From contig NZ_CP063374.1 in NCBI RefSeq assembly GCF_015160875.1, forward strand, positions 4,467,501-4,531,500: a DNA stretch of 64,000 nucleotides. The letters are read 5' to 3'. This DNA comes from Streptomyces chromofuscus. Lineage in GTDB: Bacteria; Actinomycetota; Actinomycetes; Streptomycetales; Streptomycetaceae. Positions 8,835 to 15,821 of the stretch are shown in pieces. A program made the position numbers and the translations under genes. The stretch's first letter is position 1. Every line of letters begins with the position of its first letter. A model generated the notes under the pieces. It searched no databases and was not told the DNA's origin. It saw only the letters and a program-made list of their open reading frames with translations.

Positions 8835-10034
8835 GTGGACACCAGCACCGTCGACCGGGCCTTCCAGGTCGCCCTCTACGCCCCCACCGACGACCACGCC
8901 GCCCTCGACACCGGCGCGTCCCTGCTCGCCTCGGACCCCACGGCGGACGCGGAACTCGCCCGGCGCGGCGTGGAACTCGTCGCCGGGACCTGGCGGCGGG
9001 GCTGGCAGCCCGCCGACGTCGTACGGATCGTCCGGCGCGACCTGGACGACGTGCACGAACGCCTCATATCGGCGCTGATCCTCGAACAGGCGCCGCACGA
9101 CCGCCCGCGCGGACACCGCTGGGCGGCGCAACTGGCCCGGCTCGCCGAAGGGGCTGCCGCCGCGCCTTCCCGCACCGACCGCTTCACGCACGCCACCGCC
9201 GTCCTGGAGCTGTACCGCCTGCTGCTCCGCCTGCCCACCCTGGAGGACCTCGACGAGACGGGGACCGGGCAGGGAGCGCCCCCGACCTCCAGGTCGCACG
9301 CCCGTACGACGTCCGAGTCCCGCATGCTGGCCCGCATCCGCGCGCTGCTGGCGAAGGCCGAGGCGACCGGGTTCCCGGAGGAGGCGGAGGCGCTCAGCAC
9401 CAAGGCGCAGGAACTGATGGCGCGGCACAGCATCGACGAGGCGCTGCTGGCCGGCCAGGGGCCGGGTGGCGGCGGGCCGACGGCCTGGCGGATCGGCGTC
9501 GACCAGCCGTACGAGCAGGCCAAGGCGGTGCTGCTGGATGCGGTCGCCTCCGCCAACCACTGCCGCGCGGTGTGGAACGAGCCGCTTGGCCACTCCACCG
9601 TCGTCGGCTTCGAGACCGACCTCGAGGTGGTCGAACTCCTCTACACCTCGCTCCTCGTGCAGGCCACGACCGCGATGACGAAGGCGGAGGCCGCTCAGCG
9701 TGCGGGGGGCCGCAGGCGTACGAAGACCTTCCGGCAGTCCTTCCTCGCCGCGTACGCCCACCGCATCGGCACCCGCCTCGCCTCCGCCGCCGAACAGGCC
9801 GCCGAACAGGCCGCCGAACAGGCCGCCGAAGAGGCCGCCGGCGAGGCCCGCGCGGCCGGCTCCCTGCTCCCGGTCCTGGCCTCCCGCGAGGTCGCGGTCA
9901 CCGAACGCATGGAAAGCATGTTCCCGGACACGACCACGACCCGGCTGCGCGGAGTCACCGACGCGGCGGGCTGGACGGAAGGCTCACGGGCGGCGGACCG
10001 CGCGGAGGTCAGATCCCGCCGCCGCCTCGACTGA
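8835..10034 (+). CDS. DUF2786 domain protein
   Basis: A 399-residue protein of unknown function. The DUF2786 core is recognisable in the middle (about residues 160-210): RIRALLAKAEATGFPEEAEA followed by TKAQELMARHSID. The C-terminal part is helical and includes four tandem AAEQ/AAEE tetrapeptides coded by a 12-bp repeat (about 9786-9833). It has no signal peptide or membrane segment. The GTG start lacks a ribosome site, but CACGAT ends 6 nt before it, as in leaderless promoters. It is divergent from the HTH-Clp_N gene and shares the roughly 95-bp control region with it, so the same operators could affect it. Confidence 0.75.
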   Translation: MDTSTVDRAFQVALYAPTDDHAALDTGASLLASDPTADAELARRGVELVAGTWRRGWQPADVVRIVRRDLDDVHERLISALILEQAPHDRPRGHRWAAQLARLAEGAAAAPSRTDRFTHATAVLELYRLLLRLPTLEDLDETGTGQGAPPTSRSHARTTSESRMLARIRALLAKAEATGFPEEAEALSTKAQELMARHSIDEALLAGQGPGGGGPTAWRIGVDQPYEQAKAVLLDAVASANHCRAVWNEPLGHSTVVGFETDLEVVELLYTSLLVQATTAMTKAEAAQRAGGRRRTKTFRQSFLAAYAHRIGTRLASAAEQAAEQAAEQAAEEAAGEARAAGSLLPVLASREVAVTERMESMFPDTTTTRLRGVTDAAGWTEGSRAADRAEVRSRRRLD

Positions 10035-10099
10035 CGAGGCGCCCCCAGCAACAGACGGACGTGTCCATGAACGTCGGACGGGTGCGATCCGCCCCCCTT

Positions 10100-10639
10100 T
10101 CAGTCGCCCGCCTGCGCGAACGCCCCCACCGAGGCGTTCGGCGCGCCACCCGTGACCAGCGCGACAGGACCGTACGACCACGGGAAACTCTGGGTCTCCG
10201 AAGCTCCCGGCAGGCCGATCTTCACCTTCGTCACGTCGAGGCTCTCGGCGCCGCCCGCCTCGCCCCGCACGTACGTGATCGTGAACGTCGTCGGCGTGTC
10301 CTTGGCCAGCGTCAGCTGCTGCGCCGTGGCGGCCTCGTCCGACGGTACGGTCGCGGACGTGTCGTCCGCTTCCAGAGCGACGGTGGGGAAGCCGTCCAGG
10401 ACGCACTCGGCGCCCTGGTTGGTGACGGTGACGGGAACGTTGCCGGTGTCCCCGGCGACGGGCGCGGCGTTGGCCGGGCCGACCTCCACGCCGACCTGGT
10501 CGAGCGCACAGGCGGCGGAGTTCTTCAGGCCGCCGCCGCTGTCATCCCCCTCACCGCCGCTGTCACCGCCCCCGCAGGCGGTCAGCAGCAGGGCGGCGGC
10601 GAGGGCGGCGGAGCCGAGAGTGAGCGAAGTGGCGCGCAT
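10100..10639 (-). CDS. Secreted lipoprotein, DUF4232-like
   Basis: A 179-residue exported lipoprotein: a short basic/hydrophobic signal is followed by the lipobox LTAC with Cys22, then a Gly/Ser/Asp-rich spacer. The mature domain (VTVTNQGAECVLDGFP) resembles the DUF4232 beta-sandwich typical of actinobacterial surface lipoproteins; function is unknown. Convergent with the DUF2786 gene. The neighbouring upstream gene on the same strand is a second lipoprotein, so the two may be co-expressed. Confidence 0.75.
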   Translation of the reverse strand: MRATSLTLGSAALAAALLLTACGGGDSGGEGDDSGGGLKNSAACALDQVGVEVGPANAAPVAGDTGNVPVTVTNQGAECVLDGFPTVALEADDTSATVPSDEAATAQQLTLAKDTPTTFTITYVRGEAGGAESLDVTKVKIGLPGASETQSFPWSYGPVALVTGGAPNASVGAFAQAGD

Positions 10640-10735
10640 GAGTGGATCCCCTGGGTTCTTGACGATGCCCCTGGATCATCACGCATGCCGCCGTGACGCG
10701 CTCACCCGCCCCGTCCCCGAACGCGTCACCTCGTC

Positions 10736-11290
10736 TCACGAGCCGGGTCCCGCCGTGGGCAACCCGGACGGCAGCTTCCCGCCCTCGGCCTTGGTGTACG
10801 TCTCCTCGCCGAGCCCGCCGTCCCACGTGACCGTCAGACGGGTGGCGCTGACGGAGCCGACCGTGCCCGTGCCGCGTTCGTCCTTGCCGTTCGAGCAGGT
10901 GAGCCGGATCGTCTGCGTGCCCGACGTCTCGCTCACGCGCCCGCTGCACACGGTCCCGCCGCTGGCGAACAGCCCCGCGTTCTCACCGGTGACCACCAGC
11001 GCCACCGCCTGACCCTCGCTGGTGGCGAGCCAGCTGCCCTCCAGTTCCCCGGCAGCGGCGGACGGCGAACCACCACCGCCACCGGCTCCGGCCGACGACG
11101 CACCAGGGCTGGGAGTGGCACGCGCGGAAGCCCCGCCCGAATCCGAACCCGAGCCTCCGTCCCCGCCCCCGCTGCAGGCGGTCAGCACGACCACCCCCAC
11201 CACAACCGCGGCCACGGCCGCGATCCGCACCCGTCCGCGCCGCACGCCGCGCGCGCGGGCCACCGAAGTCGTCGCGGAAGTCACTTGCAT
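10736..11290 (-). CDS. Secreted lipoprotein of unknown function
   Basis: A 184-residue lipoprotein. After an arginine-rich N-terminus (RARGVRRGRVR) comes a hydrophobic stretch and the lipobox LTAC with Cys39; a long Gly/Ser/Ala linker follows, then a compact C-terminal domain with two cysteines (TVCSG, RLTCSNG) that could form a disulfide. I do not recognise a family. The internal ATG is preferred over the longer open frame, which would add 36 unlikely residues before the signal peptide. Confidence 0.65.
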   Translation of the reverse strand: MQVTSATTSVARARGVRRGRVRIAAVAAVVVGVVVLTACSGGGDGGSGSDSGGASARATPSPGASSAGAGGGGGSPSAAAGELEGSWLATSEGQAVALVVTGENAGLFASGGTVCSGRVSETSGTQTIRLTCSNGKDERGTGTVGSVSATRLTVTWDGGLGEETYTKAEGGKLPSGLPTAGPGS

Positions 11291-11340
11291 GCCCCCAGGG
11301 GTGAGCCGGTAGCCAGTAGCCGGTCGGCCGTACGCACGAA

Positions 11341-11705
11341 CCGCCGAGCCGCATTCCTTACAGCCGATTGCCGTACAGCCGTACGGCCACACAGTCACGA
11401 GGTCCTACAGCCACCCGATCCCAAAACACCACAACCGGACTGCCATACGACCGGACGGCACGACGACCAGAAGGCCCTACGACCGGACGGCCTTACGAGC
11501 ACACGGCCCTACGAGCGCACTGTCTGACAACCACACGCTGTCACGACCACACAGCCCTATGACCATCCAGACCCAAGACCATCCGGTCTTACGACCGCAC
11601 CGTCCTACGACCACACAGCCCGACGATCATCCGGCCTCAAGTCCAGACGGCCTGACGACCACACAGCCTGACGACCGCATTGCCGTACAGCCCTATGACC
11701 GCAGC
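11341..11705. repeat. Degenerate 16-bp tandem repeat array
   Basis: Consecutive 16-mers are clearest at 11473-11552: GGCCCTACGACCGGAC, GGCCTTACGAGCACAC, GGCCCTACGAGCGCAC, TGTCTGACAACCACAC and GCTGTCACGACCACAC. More diverged copies extend to both sides, filling most of the 438-nt gap between a lipoprotein gene and the ribosomal-protein remnant. The base composition is richer in A and C than the surroundings. 16 is not a multiple of 3, so a coding role is unlikely. Confidence 0.75.
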
Positions 11706-11728
11706 AAGCTACCAGCCCGTAACCGCGC

Positions 11729-11938
11729 CTACCAGGACGACGTCCGCACCCCCGGCAGATGCCCCGCGTGCGCCTGCTCCCGCAGACCCACCCGCGACAA
11801 GCCGAACGCCCGGAAGTACCCGCGGGGCCGCCCGTCCAGCTGGTCCCGATGGCGTACGCGCGTGGCACTGGCGTCACGGGGCTGCGCGCGCAACTCCCGC
11901 TGCGCGGCGAGCCGTTCCGGCTCCGTCGACGACGGGAC
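11729..11938 (-). pseudogene. rpsN2: Remnant of zinc-independent ribosomal protein S14 (3' part)
   Basis: The last 60-odd codons of a bS14/uS14 gene survive on the minus strand with the stop codon: AAQRELRAQPRDASATRVR, then DGRPRGYFRAFGLSRV, then LREQAHAGHLPGV and SSW. This is the long, cysteine-free (C-minus) actinobacterial S14, normally about 101 residues. The first 35-40 residues and the start are missing; sequence homology stops at about 11938, exactly where homology to a cobW-type gene begins on the other strand. The reading frame left in place continues into antisense cobW sequence, so it cannot make a functional S14. Confidence 0.85.
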
Positions 11939-12825
11939 ACGCCGCTCGCGGTCGTCGAGCTGTGGGACTCCGTCGAGCCGAAGGCCATGGCCGAGGTGGT
12001 CGCGTCCGGCGGGCTCACGGTCACCGGCGTGATCACCGCCGTCGCCCCCGCACTGCTGCTGCCGTACCTCGGCAACGGCGACGACCTCGCCGAGGGCGGC
12101 CTCGCCGCGGCCGCCACCGACCGACGGACCGTCGCCGACACCTTCGCGCGGCAGCTGGAGTACGCCCCCGTCCTCGCCGTCCTGGACTCCCCGGAGGCCG
12201 ACGACGAGGACCGCGAACTGCTGGCCCAGTTGCACCCGACGGCCCGCCAGGTCACGATCGGCTCCGCCGGCCCGGCGGGCGGCGCGCCGTCACCCCTGGC
12301 CGAGGCCGCCCTCGCCTGCTTCGACGTGGAGGCCGCCGCCACGGCCCAGCACCCGCCTGCGCGCTGCTGCCCGCCGAGGCCGACGCGCACGGCGTCTCCA
12401 CCCTCGTCTGGCACCGGCGCCGCCCCTTCCATCCCGAGCGGCTCTACCAGGCGCTGGAGGACCTGACCGGCGCCGCCGTGCGCAGCCGGGGCCGGTTCTG
12501 GCTCGCCGACAGGCCGGACACGCTGCTGCACTGGGACGCTGCCGGCGGCGCCCTGTGCGTGGAGAGCGCGGGTCCGTGGCTCGCCTCGCTGCCCGACGCG
12601 GCGTGGGAGATGGTGCCGCCGGTGCGCCGCGCCGCCGCAGCGCTGGACTGGCACCCGGAGCACGGTGACCGCTGCCAGCACCTGGTGTTCACGTCCCCCG
12701 CCCTGGACCGCGAGGGGCTGGCGCACCTGCTGGAGTCCTGCCTGCTCACCAACGCCGAGTACGCCGGCGGGCGCGATGCCTGGAAGCGGTTGCCGTCCGC
12801 CTTCGACACGCTCCTGGAGGTCTGA
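11939..12825 (+). pseudogene. Remnant of COG0523/CobW-type zinc-regulated GTPase gene
   Basis: C-terminal two thirds of a COG0523 (CobW/YciC-like) metallochaperone gene of the kind found next to zinc-independent ribosomal proteins. Homology starts at PLAVVELWDSVEPK and continues to RPFHPERLYQALEDL and RSRGRFWLADRPDT. The N-terminal P-loop GTPase region is absent. In addition a one-base deletion near 12355 (CACCCG-CCTGC where an alanine codon is expected) moves the frame from AAATAQHP to CALLPAEADAHGV. Two independent lesions argue for a pseudogene. The stop is 6 nt before rpsR2. Confidence 0.8.
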
Positions 12826-12831
12826 CCCCGC

Positions 12832-13065
12832 ATGCCCCGCACGACCGACCGCAAGCCCGCGAAGAACCGCCCCAACCCGCTGGACCAGGCCGGGATCACG
12901 TACATCGACTACAAGGACACCGACCTGCTGCGGAAGTTCGTCTCCGACCGCGGCAAGATCCGCAGCCGCCGTGTCACCCGCGTCTCCGCCCAGCAGCAGC
13001 GCCTGCCGGCCCGCGCGATCAAGAACGCCCGGGAGATGGCGCTGCTGCCGTACTCCAGTCGCTGA
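12832..13065 (+). CDS. rpsR2: Alternative (cysteine-free) 30S ribosomal protein S18
   Basis: A 77-residue S18 homologue, intact: ITYIDYKDTDLLRKFVSDRG followed by KIRSRRVTR and QRLPARAIKNAREMALLP. It has no cysteine, as expected for the C-minus paralogue that replaces zinc-binding S18 when zinc is scarce. In Streptomyces such genes are under the zinc repressor Zur. Here the likely upstream promoter has been lost with the N-terminal half of cobW, so its expression is uncertain. GGAGG inside the end of the preceding remnant can serve as ribosome site. Confidence 0.9.
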   Translation: MPRTTDRKPAKNRPNPLDQAGITYIDYKDTDLLRKFVSDRGKIRSRRVTRVSAQQQRLPARAIKNAREMALLPYSSR

Positions 13066-13090
13066 GGGCCTGGCGCCGGACCCGCTCATC

Positions 13091-13133
13091 GGTAGGAGAT
13101 TCCCTACGTTTGACGTGTAGGGAATCTCCTACC
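13091..13133. promoter_or_regulatory. Double operator/promoter of VOC-ArsR-SRPBCC operon
   Basis: A perfect 17-bp inverted repeat (13091-13107 and 13117-13133) with a 9-nt spacer. Each arm is itself a hyphenated palindrome, GTAGG-AGATTC-CCTAC, so there are two operator copies facing each other. TTGACG in the spacer (13109-13114) and TATTGT (13134-13139) can act as -35 and -10. The last box ends 7 nt before the ATG, which suggests a leaderless mRNA. The ArsR-type regulator encoded in the operon is the obvious ligand-responsive binder (inference). Confidence 0.85.
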
Positions 13134-13146
13134 TATTGTCGTTCCC

Positions 13147-13617
13147 ATGAGCAACCCGATGAGCAGCCCCGCGAGCGACCCGACGAGTGACTCCCCGAGC
13201 ACCCCGACGAGTGATTTCGTCGGCGAGCCCTTGAGCCCCCGCACCCACATCACCCACGCCTCCTTCGTCACGCTCCCCGTCGCCGACCAGGACCGGGCCC
13301 TGCGCTTCTACACCGAGGTCCTCGGCTTCGAGGTCACCGCCGACCTCCGGATGCCGCCCGGGCGGTGGCTCCAGGTCGCCCCGCGCGGCGCGCAGACCGT
13401 GTTCACACTGTCCGGTCCCGGGATGGGCGGTTTCGAGCCCGGTTCCACCCGGGGGATCATGTTGGTCACGACCGATGTCGACGCCGACTGCGCCCGGCTC
13501 GCCGAGGCGGGCGTCCCGGTGGAGGGCCCGGACGACCAGCCCTGGGGACGGATGGCCGCCTTTCGGGACCCCGACGGCAACGGTCTGATGCTGCTCACGG
13601 AGAAGGAAGGCCTCTGA
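13147..13617 (+). CDS. VOC/glyoxalase family protein
   Basis: A 156-residue single-domain vicinal-oxygen-chelate protein. After a Ser/Thr/Pro-rich 30-residue leader the two beta-alpha-beta-beta-beta modules are clear: HASFVTLPVADQDRALRFYT in the first, and RMAAFRDPDGNGLMLL in the second. Such proteins are often metal-dependent isomerases, dioxygenases or drug-binding resistance proteins; the substrate is not inferable. First gene of an operon with an ArsR repressor and an SRPBCC protein, a common arrangement for small-molecule responses. Confidence 0.85.
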   Translation: MSNPMSSPASDPTSDSPSTPTSDFVGEPLSPRTHITHASFVTLPVADQDRALRFYTEVLGFEVTADLRMPPGRWLQVAPRGAQTVFTLSGPGMGGFEPGSTRGIMLVTTDVDADCARLAEAGVPVEGPDDQPWGRMAAFRDPDGNGLMLLTEKEGL

Positions 13618-13624
13618 CGACGCC

Positions 13625-13990
13625 ATGACCACGACCAGGGCCGGGACGGGTGCCACCGCCGACGCCGCCGACCGTGTTTTCGCCGCGCTCGCCAACGCCA
13701 CCCGCCGCGAGGTGCTGCGGCTGCTGCGCGACGGCGGGCCGCAGCCCGTCCAGGCCCTGGCCGATCACTTCGACATGCGCCGGCCCAGCCTCTCCGAGCA
13801 TCTGAAGGTGCTCCGGGACGCCGGGCTGGTCTCCGAGCAGCGCTGCGGCCGGCAGCGCATCTACCGCCTGGAGGCGGCCCCGCTCGCCGACGTACAGGAC
13901 TGGCTCCACCCGTACGAGCGGTTCTGGCGCGAGCGGATGAGGGGCCTCGGTGATCTGCTCGACCGCATGCCCGACGATGAACCGACATGA
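13625..13990 (+). CDS. ArsR-family winged-helix regulator
   Basis: A 121-residue ArsR/SmtB-type repressor: FAALANATRREVLRLLRDGG opens the winged helix and HFDMRRPSLSEHLKVLRDAG is the recognition helix region. The cysteine/histidine metal sites of classic ArsR are not evident, so an organic inducer is more likely. It lies between the VOC gene and the SRPBCC gene, whose ATG overlaps its stop by 4 nt. ArsR-SRPBCC pairs of this type are common in actinobacteria. It probably binds the double operator in front of the operon. Confidence 0.85.
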   Translation: MTTTRAGTGATADAADRVFAALANATRREVLRLLRDGGPQPVQALADHFDMRRPSLSEHLKVLRDAGLVSEQRCGRQRIYRLEAAPLADVQDWLHPYERFWRERMRGLGDLLDRMPDDEPT

Positions 13991-14463
13991 ACATCCCGCC
14001 CCACGCCGCGGACGACGACGACCTCACCGTCGTCCGCGTCGACCAGTTCTTCCCGCACCCGCCGGCCAAGGTCTGGCGGGCGCTGACCGATCCCGAACTG
14101 CTGGCGCAGTGGCAGATGCCGGGCTCGCGGGACTTCCGCCTGGAGGTCGGCCACCGCTACCGGATGACCTCCGTGCCCCGCCCCGGCACCAACTTCTCCG
14201 GTGTCGTGGAGGTGAGCGTGCTCGCCTTCGACGCAGAGCGGATGCTGCGCGTCCGGTGGGCGGACCCCGATCCCGCCAACGCGGCGGACTGGACCATCAC
14301 GTGGACGCTGGAACAGGAAGGGCGCGGAACGCGTCTGTTCCTAGTGCACGAAGGATTCGATCCTGACGATCCGGCACAGTTGATGGCGCGGAAGATCATG
14401 GACGGGGGCTGGCGGTCGCATGTCATGCGAGCCCTGGGGCAGACGCTGGAACGACTTCGGTGA
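13987..14463 (+). CDS. SRPBCC (AHSA1-like) domain protein
   Basis: A 158-residue START/Bet v1-like protein. FFPHPPAKVWRALTDPELLA is the typical beginning of the AHSA1/CalC-like group, and GWRSHVMRALGQTLERL is the closing helix. It forms a hydrophobic-ligand cavity in the family. Translationally coupled (ATGA overlap) to the ArsR gene, it may bind or sense the same compound as the VOC protein. Confidence 0.85.
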   Translation: MNIPPHAADDDDLTVVRVDQFFPHPPAKVWRALTDPELLAQWQMPGSRDFRLEVGHRYRMTSVPRPGTNFSGVVEVSVLAFDAERMLRVRWADPDPANAADWTITWTLEQEGRGTRLFLVHEGFDPDDPAQLMARKIMDGGWRSHVMRALGQTLERLR

Positions 14464-14500
14464 AACGGTCGTCAGAGCTGTAACCACAGGAACACCCCTC

Positions 14501-14528
14501 GTGCACGTGCATCTGCCCATGCATTTGC
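14501..14528 (+). promoter_or_regulatory. 28-bp motif upstream of DUF397 gene
   Basis: The motif starts GTGCACGTGCATCTGCCC and ends TGCATTTGC. A near-identical copy (26 of 28 positions) stands in the same orientation and at almost the same distance in front of the minus-strand ATPase gene of this locus. TATGAT at 14542-14547 is a good -10 for the DUF397 gene, which puts the motif over the -35 region. Likely bound by the XRE protein of the locus (inference). Confidence 0.75.
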
Positions 14529-14609
14529 ACATGAACAGAGCTATGATCCGCCTCAGTTGACTACTGCATCCATGGCCACACCAGCCAGTGCACCACCGGG
14601 GAGCGACCT

Positions 14610-14909
14610 GTGGATCACGACGTGTACGACGGTGACGTGTACGACGGTGACGTACGCCACGGCGCCGGCGCGTCCGGCGTGTACAACGGCATGGCCGCCA
14701 CGAAGCTGCGCGGGGTGGCCTGGCAGAAGAGCCGGCACAGCAACTCGCAGGGTTCGTGCGTGGAGTTCGCGCGGCTGCCGGGCGGGAGAGTGGCGGTGCG
14801 CAACTCGAACTTCCCGGACGGGCCGGCGCTCGTCTACACGCGCGCGGAGATAGAGGCGATGCTTCTGGGCGTGAAGGACGGCGAGTTCGACCACCTGATA
14901 GTGGGCTGA
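14610..14909 (+). CDS. DUF397 small regulatory protein
   Basis: A 99-residue protein with a C-terminal DUF397 domain: WQKSRHSNSQGSCVEFARLP followed by VAVRNSNFPDGPALVYT. DUF397 proteins occur beside XRE/DUF5753 regulators in Streptomyces (WhiJ-like, Scr1/Scr2-like loci), where the pair resembles an antitoxin-toxin or co-regulator couple controlling development and antibiotic production. The N-terminus carries a direct repeat VYDGDVYDGD from a 15-bp duplication. GGGGAG precedes the GTG start. Confidence 0.85.
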   Translation: MDHDVYDGDVYDGDVRHGAGASGVYNGMAATKLRGVAWQKSRHSNSQGSCVEFARLPGGRVAVRNSNFPDGPALVYTRAEIEAMLLGVKDGEFDHLIVG

Positions 14910-14973
14910 GACCGCGAGGCGTCGCCCCGGTGGCGCGCCGTCGTCGACGGGCGACACACGGTGACGCGCGTAG

Positions 14974-15001
14974 AACCTCGGCACCAGAGGGTGCCGAGGT
15001 T
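14974..15001. terminator. Bidirectional hairpin between DUF397 and ATPase genes
   Basis: A perfect 12-bp stem (AACCTCGGCACC with loop AGAG) lies between two convergent stop codons, ending at the last bases before the ATPase stop. There is only a short T tract, as is usual in Streptomyces terminators. Confidence 0.8.
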
Positions 15002-15003
15002 GT

Positions 15004-15513
15004 TCAGCCTGCGGGTTGCAGCCGGAACATCGCCCAGACGACCTTGCCGCTCAGCGTGCCCGCCAGCGGGTGCCAGCCCCAGCTGTCGCAGAAGGAGTCG
15101 ACGAGGAACAGCCCGCGACCGGACTCCGCCGAGAAGTCGTCGGCCTCGCGTGCGACCGGACTGTCGTTGCTGGGGTCGCGCACCGCGCACACCAGCCGCT
15201 CGGTCCAGCGCATCAGGTGCAGCCGCACCTGCGGCGGTTGGTGTCCGTCCTGGGCCGGCGGGCGCGGGGGCACGGCCGGCAGGGCGTGCCGCAGGGCGTT
15301 GGTGACCAGTTCGGAGACCACCAGGCAGACGTCGTCGAAACGGTGCCCCACCTCCCACTGGTCGAGCGTTCTGCGGGTGAACTGCCGTGCCTCGCGCACC
15401 GCTTCGTAGCGGGCGGGCAGGGCGCAGGAGGCTGCGTTGGACACGGCGGTGGGATCCAGCGGCGGAAGGCCCTGCCGTAAAGGCTCGAGCATGGTCGATC
15501 CATTCGTCCCCAT
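15004..15513 (-). CDS. RsbW/SpoIIAB-like ATP-binding protein
   Basis: A 169-residue GHKL-type ATPase like anti-sigma factor kinases. The N box SELVTNALRHA and the glycine motif GRGLFLVDSFCDSWGW are present; the G1 region (VRDPSNDSP) lacks the usual glycine, so catalysis may be weak. Such proteins accompany XRE/DUF397 genes in Streptomyces (AbaA-like loci) and may hold a partner protein by phosphorylation or binding. ATG chosen because GGGGGAG lies about 8 nt upstream; a GTG three codons earlier is the alternative. Confidence 0.8.
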   Translation of the reverse strand: MGTNGSTMLEPLRQGLPPLDPTAVSNAASCALPARYEAVREARQFTRRTLDQWEVGHRFDDVCLVVSELVTNALRHALPAVPPRPPAQDGHQPPQVRLHLMRWTERLVCAVRDPSNDSPVAREADDFSAESGRGLFLVDSFCDSWGWHPLAGTLSGKVVWAMFRLQPAG

Positions 15514-15588
15514 GCGAGGCACTCCCCCGGGAGTTCGCGGTCGTGGCGATGCGGCGGTGGCGCGGGACCATGGTTTCGGATGCGTACA

Positions 15589-15616
15589 GCAGATGCAAGG
15601 GCAGATGCACGTGCAC
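15589..15616 (-). promoter_or_regulatory. 28-bp motif upstream of ATPase gene
   Basis: On the minus strand it reads GTGCACGTGCATCTGCCC then a T and TGCATCTGC, two differences from the copy before the DUF397 gene. The gap to the start codon is 75 nt here versus 81 nt there. The rest of this 308-nt divergent region is AT-rich near 15650-15790 and probably holds the XRE gene's promoter; I see no other repeat. Confidence 0.75.
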
Positions 15617-15821
15617 GGGACCGAAATGGACCCTACCGTGCCACTTGTTGGCCATTTTTTCCGCCAACTTCACGTCGTCGGCATGCCCTCTCCTTGCCCC
15701 CCGAGTCTCCGGGCTGATCCAGAATCTTTGGCTTCTTTCCATCTGTGTAATCGGACGAGTACAGCTCGGAGTGTTTTAGTGGCAGACTGCGGGCCCTGAA
15801 GACGGTTGGGGAGGCTGGAAC

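Noticed and set aside
10152..11012. Plus-strand open frame opposite the two lipoproteins
   Set aside because: Ser/Pro/Val-rich shadow; the minus strand has two signal peptides with lipoboxes and proper starts.
11729..12235. Minus-strand frame ending in S14 sequence taken as a full 168-residue gene
   Set aside because: Only the last 69 codons resemble S14; the rest is antisense to cobW, so it is a fusion scar, not a gene.
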